DNA of 64,000 bases. Source: an uncultured Veillonella sp. Lineage in GTDB: Bacteria; Bacillota; Negativicutes; Veillonellales; Veillonellaceae. Position 1 is the stretch's first letter. Every line of letters begins with the position of its first letter. The notes under the pieces are model-generated. The model did not search any database. It was given only the letters and a program-made list of their open reading frames with translations, and was not told the origin of the DNA. A program made the position numbers and the translations under genes. Positions 54,209-62,939 of the stretch are shown here, in pieces. The stretch is from positions 1 to 64,000 of the forward strand of contig UPXS01000001.1 of assembly GCA_900538355.1 (NCBI GenBank), read 5' to 3'.

Positions 54209-55444
54209 TTATAATAGGTTTGCTTCGAAGTCTTCTAGAATAGCTGCTACTGTTTCTGGTGCATTGCGATTATGTTCTACGATGCATTGAGCAAAGCTTT
54301 CATACATTGGTGTACGTGTTGCTTCCAGCTCGCGTAAGCGTTCGATGCCGCCACCAGAGAGTACGCGGCCGGTGGTAGATAGGTTTTCTACCGGTTGTGT
54401 TAGTTGGTAGATACGACCGTTTTGGCGTAGGTGTGCATAGTTTTTAGGCACTGTTACACAGCCGCCACCAGTGGAGATAACAAGGCCAGTTTGAGTGCCG
54501 AGTTTTGCAATCATTTCCGCTTCTTTTTCACGGAATGCTGGTTCCCCTTGTTCCGTAATATAGATAGAAATATCGCCGATTTCTTTTTCTAGCTCTTGAT
54601 CTACATCAACGCAAGTACGGCCCATTTCTTCGCCAAGGGCTTTACCAACTGTTGTTTTTCCTACACCAGGCATGCCGATGAGGATGATATTTTCCTTTTC
54701 ACGTCGCATGTCACATAAAATTTGCTCTATTTCCTTTGTACCAAAGCTTTCACCTTGGAAATGCTTAGCCGCCTCAACGCCTTGTGCCACAAGGAATGGT
54801 AAGCCATCACAATGAGGAATTTCCATCATTTCTGCTTGTAACAGTAAAATCGTACGGCGTGGATTGTAGATGAGGTCTACAACGCCTTCCAATTTAGAAA
54901 ACTGCGTAATATCAATGAGGTTGGCCGGATTGTGAGGATACATACCGATAGGCGTGCAGTTAATAATAATCTGAGCTGTTTCATAATAGTTTGGCGCATC
55001 ACCATAGAATGGAGCAGTTTTGCGAGATAAATGAACAATGTTTTTAGCACCTAAATCTTCGAGAGCTACGTGAACAGTAGCAGAGGAAGCGCCATCGCCA
55101 AGAATGATACATTCCTTGCCAGCTACATCGATGCCTGCATGTTGTAGGGTAAATACGAAACCATCGTAGTCTGTATTATAGCCGTGCCATTTACCATCTT
55201 TGCGAACCATTGTATTTACACAGCCGATGCGTTCTGCACGAGGGTCAACAACATCACAAGCTTCAAGAGCATTTACCTTGTAAGGAATGGTAATGTTGAT
55301 GCCTTGTAATTCTGGATCAGTGAAGAACTCTTGCAATTGGCTTGGTTCGCGCTCAAATAATTCATAATTTGTATTCCCTAATGCACTGTGAATGCGAGGG
55401 GAGAAGCTATGGCCCAACGTACGGCCAAGTAAACCAAATTTCAT
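54209..55444 (-). CDS. aroEK: Shikimate dehydrogenase-shikimate kinase fusion
   Basis: A 411-residue bifunctional protein. Residues 1 to about 250 are shikimate dehydrogenase (SFSPRIHSALG substrate site, TIPYK catalytic Lys, the NADP loop GDGASSATVHVAL, QGVEAAKHF). Residues from about 253 are shikimate kinase (Walker A GMPGVGKTT, ISTGGGCV, the lid RTPMYE). It would turn 3-dehydroshikimate into shikimate 3-phosphate. TAGGAGGT before the ATG at 55444 excludes the longer upstream frame. It is the last gene of the operon, behind an intercistronic hairpin. Confidence 0.94.
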   Translation of the reverse strand: MKFGLLGRTLGHSFSPRIHSALGNTNYELFEREPSQLQEFFTDPELQGINITIPYKVNALEACDVVDPRAERIGCVNTMVRKDGKWHGYNTDYDGFVFTLQHAGIDVAGKECIILGDGASSATVHVALEDLGAKNIVHLSRKTAPFYGDAPNYYETAQIIINCTPIGMYPHNPANLIDITQFSKLEGVVDLIYNPRRTILLLQAEMMEIPHCDGLPFLVAQGVEAAKHFQGESFGTKEIEQILCDMRREKENIILIGMPGVGKTTVGKALGEEMGRTCVDVDQELEKEIGDISIYITEQGEPAFREKEAEMIAKLGTQTGLVISTGGGCVTVPKNYAHLRQNGRIYQLTQPVENLSTTGRVLSGGGIERLRELEATRTPMYESFAQCIVEHNRNAPETVAAILEDFEANLL

Positions 55445-55470
55445 AGGACCTCCTAGGTCAATATACATAG

Positions 55471-55502
55471 AATGGCTAATAGGCTGGTACCTATTAGCCA
55501 TT
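55471..55502 (-). promoter_or_regulatory. Intercistronic hairpin before aroEK
   Basis: AATGGCTAATAGG (55471-55483) pairs perfectly with CCTATTAGCCATT (55490-55502). No T-run follows on the minus strand, so mRNA processing or stability is more likely than termination. Confidence 0.6.
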
Positions 55503-55567
55503 GAAATTTTATAACTACATTCATTGTACTATATATGCCCTTATAGGCACTAGTACGGATGAATATA

Positions 55568-56707
55568 TTAGTTTTCTGGATAATTACCGAGCAAGCGGAA
55601 TTTATCTTGGGATGTATGAAGTTCTGTTAGAACGGATAATACCTTAGGATCCGCTAGGGATGCCTCTAAGTCGAGGTAGAACAAGAATTCAAAGTTATGG
55701 CCTACGATAGGGCGAGACTCAAGTTTTGTAAGGTTTACGCCGATGTTAGCAAACTTGGTAAGTAATGTACCAAGGCCACCTGGAGCATGGCTTGCTGTGG
55801 TTACTACAGAGATTTTATTAGCCCCTGGGTACACATGGAAGTCCTTGCTAATGCAGATAAAGCGTGTATAGTTGTTATCGCTGTTTTGGATGTTGCGCAT
55901 CAACGGAGACAAATTGTACAAGTCTGCACATTGAGGTGCGGCGATAGCGGCTACACCTGGATCATCACTAGCTGCTACGAGTTGTGCAGCACGTGCTGTG
56001 TTATCAAAGGAGCGTAACTCTACACCTTCTAATTTTTCTAAGAAGTGGCTACATTGGCCCAAAGCTTGTGGGTGAGAGATGATAGTATGAATATCTTCTA
56101 GTTTTGTACCTTTTTTTACGAGTAGGTCATGAGAAATCCATAGGCGTGTACCGCGCACAATATAGCATTTACGATCTTCTAGAAGGTCATATACTTCTTT
56201 TACAGAACCATTAGAACTATTTTCGATAGGTAATACACCGAATTGACATTCGCCAGACTCAACGGCATCGAACACGGCGCGGAAGCCTGTTACGTAGTGA
56301 ATTTGGCTAAGTGGTAATAATTTATCGCATGCCACTTGTGCATTACTGCCGAATACACCAGCACAAGCTACACTGCCTCGTTGAGGAGGCAAGGTAGGGG
56401 ATTGCGCAATGGCTTTTTTCATTTTTACAGTGAACTCATTATCTTGAAATAATTGTTCAGACTGGTACGTACGACTTAAGCTAAATAAGGCTTCGAAGAA
56501 ACGACGCGCATATAAATCGAGGTCAGGACCTGCATCCCTTGTGACTTTGTCGAGAATATCGCGCTCCCGTTTAGCATCGTAAATGGCCTTATTCATTTCT
56601 TTCTTTGCCGCTGCAACGTCTTTGGAGAGTTCCATGCGCTCTTTGAATAATTCGAGCATCTGATCGTTTATGTCGTTAATTTTAACGCGTACTTCATCTA
56701 AGTTCAT
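55568..56707 (-). CDS. pheA: Bifunctional chorismate mutase/prephenate dehydratase
   Basis: A 379-residue enzyme of phenylalanine synthesis: an AroQ-type chorismate mutase (about residues 1-85), prephenate dehydratase (about 105-285, with GSVACAGVFGSNAQVAC, NSSNGSVKEVYDLL and TRFICI) and a C-terminal ACT domain with the ESRP motif (KLESRPIVGHNFEFLFYLD), expected to bind phenylalanine for feedback. AGGAG lies nine bases before the ATG at 56707. The 5' end overlaps aroC by 14 bases. Confidence 0.94.
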   Translation of the reverse strand: MNLDEVRVKINDINDQMLELFKERMELSKDVAAAKKEMNKAIYDAKRERDILDKVTRDAGPDLDLYARRFFEALFSLSRTYQSEQLFQDNEFTVKMKKAIAQSPTLPPQRGSVACAGVFGSNAQVACDKLLPLSQIHYVTGFRAVFDAVESGECQFGVLPIENSSNGSVKEVYDLLEDRKCYIVRGTRLWISHDLLVKKGTKLEDIHTIISHPQALGQCSHFLEKLEGVELRSFDNTARAAQLVAASDDPGVAAIAAPQCADLYNLSPLMRNIQNSDNNYTRFICISKDFHVYPGANKISVVTTASHAPGGLGTLLTKFANIGVNLTKLESRPIVGHNFEFLFYLDLEASLADPKVLSVLTELHTSQDKFRLLGNYPEN

Positions 56708-57788
56708 GGTCAATATCTCCTAAGAAATCAAGAATAACGAGGGCTGTTACGGCTTCGATAACCGGTACTGCACGAAGCGCTACACATGGGTCATGACGAC
56801 CTTGAATGGTGAGCAATGTGTCCTCTTTTCGGGAAAGCGATACGGAATGTTGTTCTTTGTAAATAGATGGTGTTGGCTTGATGCCTACTTGCATAACGAG
56901 TGGTAAACCATTGGTAATACCGCCTTGGATACCACCGCTATTATTGGTAGTTGTTGTAATCTTGTCGCCGTTCATGGTGAAAGCATCATTCACTTCGGAA
57001 CCAAGCTTAGCACACATATCAAAACCACCGCCGAAGGATACGCCCTTGATGGCAGGCACACCAAAGATAACGCGAGCTAAACGGTTTTCAATGCCATCAA
57101 AGTTTGGATTACCAAGGCCAATAGGTAGGCCTGTAGCAACGACTTCAACGATACCACCTGTAGAGTCGCCATCTTTTTTTAGCTGCATGACCAAGTTTTC
57201 TACTTCGCTACGTTTTTCTGGATCAATCATAGCGATTGGTTCTGTAGCGATGTTAGCTAATGCTTTCATATCTGGATGAACCATATCGATAGGAGCATCT
57301 TGGATCGTTCCCACTTGTTTTAAATGGCCGTGGATTTCGATGCCTTTTTCGCGTAATAGTTGAAGGGCGATGCCACCAGCTACGCAAAGTGGTGCTGTAA
57401 GGCGAGCTGAGAAATGGCCACCTCCGCGCATATCTACCTTGTCGCCGTAGCGCATGCGCGCTGTGAAGTCCGCATGAGATGGGCGAGGGATATCGCGCAA
57501 GTTATTGTAATCGCTAGAATGTTGCGATGTGTTGCGGATCATAAATGCCAATGGAGAACCGCTGAGCATACCATCTACGATACCTGCTAAGAACTCAGGT
57601 ACATCGGCTTCCTTACGTTGCGTTGTTAATTGATTTTGCCCTGGCGCACGGCGCTTTAAAAAGGCTTTTAATTCATCGATATCGATGGTATGTCCACAAG
57701 GTAGACCCTCTACAATACCGCCGATGGCGTACCCATGAGAGGCGCCAAAGGTAGATACTTGTATGGTTTTACCGAAATTAGATGCCAT
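56694..57788 (-). CDS. aroC: Chorismate synthase
   Basis: A 364-residue enzyme that forms chorismate from EPSP using reduced FMN. FGASHGYAIGGIVEGLP at the start, RRAPGQNQLTTQRKEAD, RPSHADFTARMRYG with the following GGGHFSARLTAPL, and the C-terminal GRHDPCVALRAVPVIEAV are signature segments. GGAGT precedes the ATG. It overlaps pheA. Confidence 0.96.
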   Translation of the reverse strand: MASNFGKTIQVSTFGASHGYAIGGIVEGLPCGHTIDIDELKAFLKRRAPGQNQLTTQRKEADVPEFLAGIVDGMLSGSPLAFMIRNTSQHSSDYNNLRDIPRPSHADFTARMRYGDKVDMRGGGHFSARLTAPLCVAGGIALQLLREKGIEIHGHLKQVGTIQDAPIDMVHPDMKALANIATEPIAMIDPEKRSEVENLVMQLKKDGDSTGGIVEVVATGLPIGLGNPNFDGIENRLARVIFGVPAIKGVSFGGGFDMCAKLGSEVNDAFTMNGDKITTTTNNSGGIQGGITNGLPLVMQVGIKPTPSIYKEQHSVSLSRKEDTLLTIQGRHDPCVALRAVPVIEAVTALVILDFLGDIDHELR

Positions 57789-57860
57789 TATATTAACTCC
57801 TACTATATAGTACGTACTATTTCTATTATCTATTAGATTACACCAGATACGATTAGAAAT

Positions 57861-59129
57861 CTAAACTGGTTGTGCATTACCGCCCAGTAAGTTCCAGTCC
57901 TCAAAGAAGTCTGGATATGATTTTGTGATAGCTTCGCTATCTTTTAGTGTAACAGGATTTTCACTGATGAGAGCCATCAATGTGCCAGCCATAACGAGGC
58001 GATGGTCATTTACACAATCACCTTGGCCACCTTTAAGTATACCACTACCGATGATGTATAGGTCATCGCCTTCTTCACGAACTGTACCGCCTAAGTCTCT
58101 TACGAGATTAGCAACGGCTACAAGACGATCCGATTCTTTTAGACGTAGGCGAGCACCCTTAACAAAGGCGCTTTCACCAGAAATAGAGCAAGCAAGGGCT
58201 GCCATAACAGGCAACATATCAGGCATTTGCTCGAGATCTGCATGAATCGGTTTGGAAGCGCGACCTGTGACCGTTACATTCATACCATCCCAGACAACAT
58301 CGCAACCAGCATCAATCATAACTTGCATGATGCGGCGGTCCGCTTGTACAGAGTTTTTGTTCATTCCTGTAATCGTAAGTGGTTTGCCAGTCATACCAGC
58401 CGCCACCATCCAGATTGCTGCATTAGACCAGTCGCCTTCGATTTGGTAGTTATCACGACCTATGAAGGACGCATCAAATGGGACTGTGAAAGCCTCATTA
58501 ATATCGGTATCTGGTAAGGTGTGTTCTACTTCGACACCAAAATCTCGCATTGTTTCAGTAGTTAGTGTTACATAATCGCTAGATTGTAGTGGCGTAGTAG
58601 AGGTAATAGTAGATAAGCCAATTTGAGGAGCAGCCAACAATAATCCAGAGAAGAATTGGCTACTCACATCACCAACCATACTAAACTGACCGCCTTGGAG
58701 ACGACCTGTCATAGTGAATGGCGGTTTGTCTTGAGAGAATGTTACGCCGTGCGCTTTCATTTCCCCTAGCATAGGTTCTAGCGGACGATCTGGTAAACGA
58801 CCTTTGGCATCTACATCTACATCATTACAGATGGATGCTGCTACAGGTAATAAAAGGCGTAACGTAGTTCCTGATTCGTGAGGTACTACATTGCCTTTTG
58901 CTGGTGCAGGGCCCGGAGTAACGGTAACAACTTTATTTTCATATACTACGTGAGCACCTAAGCCTCGCAAGGAGTCCATCGTTGCATCGATATCCTTAGA
59001 GGTACGACTCAATAATATAGTAGATGGAGAGGTAGCAAGGGCTGCACAAATCAATGCGCGGTGTGCATGGGCCTTTGCTGGGATAGACGCAATCGTCCCT
59101 GTAGGGATGGCGTTCGTTACGGAATGCAT
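57861..59129 (-). CDS. aroA: 5-enolpyruvylshikimate-3-phosphate synthase
   Basis: A 422-residue enzyme that joins PEP and shikimate 3-phosphate. The two-lobed family features are present: ESGTTLRLLLPVAA, SSQFFSGLLLAAPQIG, the IEGDWSNAAIWMVAAG segment and RLRLKESDRLVAVANLV. The N-terminal substrate loop reads IPAKAHAHRALICAAL, where most family members have a PxSKS form, so the usual serine after the catalytic-site Lys is Ala while Lys and Arg are kept. AAGGAG overlaps the aroB stop and precedes the ATG. Confidence 0.94.
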   Translation of the reverse strand: MHSVTNAIPTGTIASIPAKAHAHRALICAALATSPSTILLSRTSKDIDATMDSLRGLGAHVVYENKVVTVTPGPAPAKGNVVPHESGTTLRLLLPVAASICNDVDVDAKGRLPDRPLEPMLGEMKAHGVTFSQDKPPFTMTGRLQGGQFSMVGDVSSQFFSGLLLAAPQIGLSTITSTTPLQSSDYVTLTTETMRDFGVEVEHTLPDTDINEAFTVPFDASFIGRDNYQIEGDWSNAAIWMVAAGMTGKPLTITGMNKNSVQADRRIMQVMIDAGCDVVWDGMNVTVTGRASKPIHADLEQMPDMLPVMAALACSISGESAFVKGARLRLKESDRLVAVANLVRDLGGTVREEGDDLYIIGSGILKGGQGDCVNDHRLVMAGTLMALISENPVTLKDSEAITKSYPDFFEDWNLLGGNAQPV

Positions 59130-59139
59130 ATAAATCTCC

Positions 59140-60192
59140 TTAATCTAAATAGGTGGCAAGCTCTTCGTGTGTTACCACCTTAAGTTCACTATGTCCATAG
59201 CTGGTAGGAACTACGATTTTTATAGTTGCCCCTTCGCTTTTTTTATCGTGTTTAGCAGCTGCTAAGATTTCTTCTTTCGTTATGGTCGTAGTAGTTGGCA
59301 AATCGTGTGCTTCGATGAGGGCTTTTAATTTCTCTAATGCCTCTTTATCTAATTCTCCATGTTTTACAGCACCTTGTGCCATGAGTACCATACCGATGGC
59401 TACAGCATAGCCATGGTGGACTTCAAAGTGGCTCGCCTTTTCGATGCCATGACCAAAGGTGTGACCTAGGTTTAAGAGGGCACGAACACCGGACTCACGT
59501 TCATCTTGCTCTACGATATCCGCCTTTGCTTGAACGCAGCGAGCGATGACGGCACTCACGCTATCGCGATGTTTAATTAATGGTTTGTGTTCGAGTTGGG
59601 TTAATAAACCTGGTACATCTAGGAAACCGTATTTGATAATTTCCCCGCAACCATTTTTCCATTCCATGTCTGGCAATGTATTGAGCGTAGTTGGATCGCA
59701 GAGAACGAGAATTGGTTGTTTGAAAGCACCCCAAAGGTTTTTACCTGCTTCGAGATTGACTGCTGTTTTACCGCCTACAGAGGAGTCTACGGCAGCTAAT
59801 AGGGATGTAGGAACCTGTACATAGTCTATACCACGCAAGTAGGTAGCTGCTGCAAAGCCTGCCATATCGCCTACAACACCACCGCCAAGCGCAATGAGGA
59901 GGCCTTTACGGGTTAACGATTGAGCCGCCATGTACTCTACTAAATCGATGAGTTGATGAGCGTTTTTGGAGCTTTCACCAGCAGGGAACACATAATCACA
60001 AATAGTATAACCCGCATGTTCCATATTAGCTTTCACAGAATCCAAATAGTGTGGTGCCACGTTGCTGTCGCTGACGATGATAACACGGCAATTTGGTTTT
60101 AACGGTTTAATATAATCGGTGATGCGTTGTAAGGCGCCCTCCTCGATGACAACGTCATACGGTGTGGACGCGTTAATGTGGATGCGAGTCAT
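59140..60192 (-). CDS. aroB: 3-dehydroquinate synthase
   Basis: A 350-residue NAD- and metal-dependent enzyme that cyclises DAHP to 3-dehydroquinate. LIALGGGVVGDMAGFAAATYLRGI, VPTSLLAAVDSSVGGKTAVN, and the metal-ligand region LNLGHTFGHGIEKAS with HGYAVAIGM are all present. AAAGGAA lies before the ATG at 60192. It ends 10 bases before aroA. Confidence 0.96.
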   Translation of the reverse strand: MTRIHINASTPYDVVIEEGALQRITDYIKPLKPNCRVIIVSDSNVAPHYLDSVKANMEHAGYTICDYVFPAGESSKNAHQLIDLVEYMAAQSLTRKGLLIALGGGVVGDMAGFAAATYLRGIDYVQVPTSLLAAVDSSVGGKTAVNLEAGKNLWGAFKQPILVLCDPTTLNTLPDMEWKNGCGEIIKYGFLDVPGLLTQLEHKPLIKHRDSVSAVIARCVQAKADIVEQDERESGVRALLNLGHTFGHGIEKASHFEVHHGYAVAIGMVLMAQGAVKHGELDKEALEKLKALIEAHDLPTTTTITKEEILAAAKHDKKSEGATIKIVVPTSYGHSELKVVTHEELATYLD

Positions 60193-60212
60193 AACGGTTC
60201 CTTTCATAAAAG

Positions 60213-60250
60213 AATAAGCTAGTATCTATTATAACGGATACTAGCTTATT
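60213..60250 (-). promoter_or_regulatory. Intercistronic hairpin between aroF and aroB
   Basis: AATAAGCTAGTATC pairs with GATACTAGCTTATT in a 14-bp perfect stem, followed on the minus strand by CTTTT. It may act as a leaky terminator or RNA-stability element that separates aroF expression from the rest. Confidence 0.6.
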
Positions 60251-60266
60251 TGTGTGCTATTTAAGA

Positions 60267-61280
60267 TTATTTAGTGCATTCTACCAATGCTTGGCGCAAT
60301 GCGATAACTTCTTTCATAAGGCTAGTGAATTGGTCTGGACGTAATGCTTGAGGGCCGTCGCACAATGCTTTGGATGGATCGTTGTGAACTTCGATCATAA
60401 GGCCGTCTGCACCGCCGCCTACGGATGCAAGAGAGAGTGGACGAACCATGCGGCTCATACCTGCAGCGTGGCTAGGGTCCATGATGATTGGTAAGTGAGA
60501 TAATTCATGCATCATAGGGATTGCTGTTACGTCTAATGTATTACGAGTTTTAGTTTCGAATGTGCGGATACCGCGTTCGCATAATACAACTTGTTCATTG
60601 CCTTCGGACATGATGTATTCAGCAGCCATCAACCATTCTTCGTATGTAGCAGACAAACCACGTTTTAAGAGAACTGGTTTATTTAATTTACCTACTTCTT
60701 TTAAAAGTGTGAAGTTTTGCATGTTACGAGCGCCGATTTGAAGCATATCTACATTATCGAAGTATTGTAATTGGGAAATATCCATTACTTCGGAAACGAT
60801 AGGAAGACCAGTTTCTTTTTTAGCTAGCTCTAACAATTCCAAACCTTCTGGGCCCATGCCTTGGAAGGAGTATGGAGAAGTACGAGGTTTGAAAGCGCCG
60901 CCGCGAAGAATAGTAGCGCCTGCCTCTTTACAAGCTTTTGCTGTTTCTAATACTTGTTCAGGTGTTTCAACGGAGCAAGGACCTGCCATTACTGCGAAAT
61001 GACCACCACCGATAAGTGCGCCACCTACGTTGATTACAGAGTCATCTGGATGGAATTTACGGTTTGCTTTTTTGTATGGTTCTTGAATGCGAGTTACTTT
61101 ATCTACGAAATCAAGGGATTCGATTTGGCGAGCATCAAGAGATGCGGTATCACCGATAAGACCTAAGATGTTGTAGCGTGCGCCTTCTACTGGATGGATA
61201 ATGAAGCCTTTTTCTTCTAATTCACTGCGTAAACGAGATACCTCTGTCTCTGCTGCGTTTTGTTTCAATGTAATAATCAT
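60267..61280 (-). CDS. aroF: DAHP synthase, type I beta with N-terminal domain
   Basis: A 337-residue 3-deoxy-7-phosphoheptulonate synthase, first step of the shikimate pathway (PEP plus erythrose 4-phosphate). The N-terminal domain of about 75 residues is of the ferredoxin-like type found in Thermotoga and Bacillus relatives and is often regulatory. The catalytic barrel shows AVMAGPCSVE, RGGAFKPRTSPYSFQG, KPVLLKRG and PIIMDPSHAAG. AAGGAGG before the ATG at 61280 excludes a longer frame. It is the first structural gene of the aro operon, preceded by an attenuator. Confidence 0.95.
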   Translation of the reverse strand: MIITLKQNAAETEVSRLRSELEEKGFIIHPVEGARYNILGLIGDTASLDARQIESLDFVDKVTRIQEPYKKANRKFHPDDSVINVGGALIGGGHFAVMAGPCSVETPEQVLETAKACKEAGATILRGGAFKPRTSPYSFQGMGPEGLELLELAKKETGLPIVSEVMDISQLQYFDNVDMLQIGARNMQNFTLLKEVGKLNKPVLLKRGLSATYEEWLMAAEYIMSEGNEQVVLCERGIRTFETKTRNTLDVTAIPMMHELSHLPIIMDPSHAAGMSRMVRPLSLASVGGGADGLMIEVHNDPSKALCDGPQALRPDQFTSLMKEVIALRQALVECTK

Positions 61281-61345
61281 GATAAATCCTCCTTGTAAAC
61301 TACAGTGAATAGTAGGGCTCACCATACGGGATAGCAAACAAAAAA

Positions 61346-61379
61346 GGGCTACCCGTAGTTTAATACGGGTAGCCCTTTT
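61346..61379 (-). terminator. Attenuator terminator upstream of aroF
   Basis: On the minus strand GGGCTACCCGTA pairs with TACGGGTAGCCC across a 6-base loop and runs into six Ts. The 5' arm can pair instead with TACGGGTA inside the leader-peptide coding sequence (61439-61446), giving mutually exclusive structures. Confidence 0.88.
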
Positions 61380-61414
61380 ACTATTCTAAGCAACTAATAA
61401 TGACTCAATCTTAA

Positions 61415-61504
61415 TTAGCGTACCACAAATAGTTCCTTACCCGTACGTTGGATAAAGAACCAATAAAAGTATTGTTTTGTAGTTAGGCTAATTTGGTTAG
61501 TCAT
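61415..61504 (-). CDS. Leader peptide of the aro operon
   Basis: A 29-codon reading frame with AAAGGAG well placed before its ATG. Codons 12-17 read TAC TTT TAT TGG TTC TTT (Tyr-Phe-Tyr-Trp-Phe-Phe), six aromatic residues in a row. The codons just after (CGT ACG GGT AAG) contain TACGGGTA, which is complementary to the 5' arm of the downstream terminator. Ribosome stalling at the aromatic codons would leave that segment free to block terminator formation. Confidence 0.87.
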   Translation of the reverse strand: MTNQISLTTKQYFYWFFIQRTGKELFVVR

Positions 61505-61537
61505 CTTTGGTTGCTCCTTTCTAAAAATTATGGGTAT

Positions 61538-61567
61538 AGTATAAACCCAAATGATAAAATTATGCAA
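61538..61567 (-). promoter_or_regulatory. Promoter of the aro operon
   Basis: On the minus strand TTGCAT (61562-61567), an 18-bp spacer and TATACT (61538-61543), about 35 bases upstream of the leader peptide start. Confidence 0.65.
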
Positions 61568-61752
61568 CACCTAAAAATGAATTTCATGGAAGTTTTAAAA
61601 TATTTTTACTGTGGGAATTAATAGGGGGTTTTGTGGGAATTAAGCATGTTTTTGATATAATAAAAATAAGAAGTTTTCTGTGTTTAGAAGAAGTTTTATA
61701 ATGCTTGCAAATCGATTTTTATAAATATACTTATTCTATGAAAGGATTACCC

Positions 61753-62169
61753 ATGATTATTCAAATTTTAGATCATTTAACTGATGAAATAAAACAAATT
61801 CGTATAGATGTGTTTATGAAAGAACAGGGCTTTGAAGACGAGTTTGATGAAATCGATGAGATTGCAAAGTTTGTACTCTTATCCATAGATGGTAAAGCGG
61901 CTGGTACGTGCCGATATTTTCCAAGTGACGCAGTCGGAGATGCACATATTGGACGTATGGCGGTACGTAAGCTATACCGTGGACAACACCTAGGCACTAA
62001 GATTATGATGGCTGCAGAGAACGGCATTCGTCGTGACGGATTTAAGACATGCTCCTTGTCGGCCCAAGTACAAGCCAAACCATTCTACGAATCCCTTGGA
62101 TATAAAGCTGAAGGGGAGGAATACCTTGATGAAGGATGTCCTCACGTGATGATGCGGAAAGAATTATAA
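61753..62169 (+). CDS. GNAT-family N-acetyltransferase
   Basis: A 138-residue acetyltransferase. RIDVFMKEQGFEDEFDEID and the acetyl-CoA loop IGRMAVRKLYRGQHLGTKIM (about residues 70-89), then LSAQVQAKPFYESLGY, place it in the ElaA/YjcF-like GNAT group. AAAGGA precedes the ATG at 61753, favoured over an in-frame upstream start. Substrate unknown. Single gene. Confidence 0.88.
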   Translation: MIIQILDHLTDEIKQIRIDVFMKEQGFEDEFDEIDEIAKFVLLSIDGKAAGTCRYFPSDAVGDAHIGRMAVRKLYRGQHLGTKIMMAAENGIRRDGFKTCSLSAQVQAKPFYESLGYKAEGEEYLDEGCPHVMMRKEL

Positions 62170-62254
62170 GACATTGTATAATAAGAGTAAATACGTATAT
62201 GTTATATGGTGTTTACTGAGTAAGTTGACGTATATTGTTGTGAGGTGAAAACTT

Positions 62255-62713
62255 ATGAAACTAGCAGAAGCATTACAAGAACGAGCTGACTTGAATTATA
62301 AAATCAGCGATTTAGAGCTTCGTTTAACTTCAAATAGTTTAGTACAAGAAGGGGAAGTACCAAATGAGAACCCTGAAGAGCTATTGAAAGCATTAAATCA
62401 ATGTGTAACTAGACTTCAAAAATTAATTGCCGATATTAATTTAACGAATTGTAAAACTATTGTAGAAGGTCGTTCTATTACTGAAATCATTGCTGAAAAA
62501 GATAGTGCTGCATTGCGTCTCAGTGCTTATCGAACATTGGCGAATAGCGCAGGTAGTATTAATTTCCGTGCAAGAGGGTCTGAGATTAAATTAATACCAA
62601 CCGTTAATGTCAGAGATATCCAAAAAGAAGCTGACAATATAGCAAAACAAGTTCGTTTATTAGATAATCTATTGCAGTCTGTAAACTGGACAACTGAATT
62701 GATAGAAAGCTAA
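62255..62713 (+). CDS. DIP1984-family protein
   Basis: A 152-residue, mostly helical protein. MKLAEALQERADLNYKISDL, the ENPEELL segment and the final VRLLDNLLQSVNWTTELIE match the DIP1984 family, whose function is not established. GAGGTG precedes the ATG. It stands alone. Confidence 0.85.
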   Translation: MKLAEALQERADLNYKISDLELRLTSNSLVQEGEVPNENPEELLKALNQCVTRLQKLIADINLTNCKTIVEGRSITEIIAEKDSAALRLSAYRTLANSAGSINFRARGSEIKLIPTVNVRDIQKEADNIAKQVRLLDNLLQSVNWTTELIES

Positions 62714-62895
62714 TATAGTTGGTAGTTTGAAACAGGGTGGACACAAAAACTTTGCTTTTACCAAGCTTATTATGAATACGTTCATGGGGCGAATGAAAAT
62801 CTACAGTGTAGGCCTATTTGCGCACAAATGTATAGATACAATTTACAATGTATTACCACGTGTCAACTGTACAAACGAGGGTGGCGTTGGGGACT
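62714..62895. other. Non-coding stretch after the DIP1984 gene
   Basis: No reading frame is supported. Short GGGTGG motifs recall T-box sequences, but no specifier stem or GGGTGGNACCGCG antiterminator is present. A short RNA ending at the next terminator cannot be excluded. Confidence 0.3.
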
Positions 62896-62938
62896 AAAAA
62901 AGGATGCTTTCACAGTTTTTTGTGAAAGCATCCTTTTT
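62896..62938. terminator. Bidirectional terminator
   Basis: A perfect stem (AAAAAGGATGCTTTCACA with its complement) around a T-rich loop, directly beyond the nrdF stop on the minus strand. Confidence 0.93.
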
Positions 62939-62939
62939 A

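Noticed and set aside
62725..62895. T-box-like GGGTGG motifs
   Set aside because: No complete antiterminator motif, specifier loop or downstream tRNA-linked gene; the next plus-strand feature is only a terminator.
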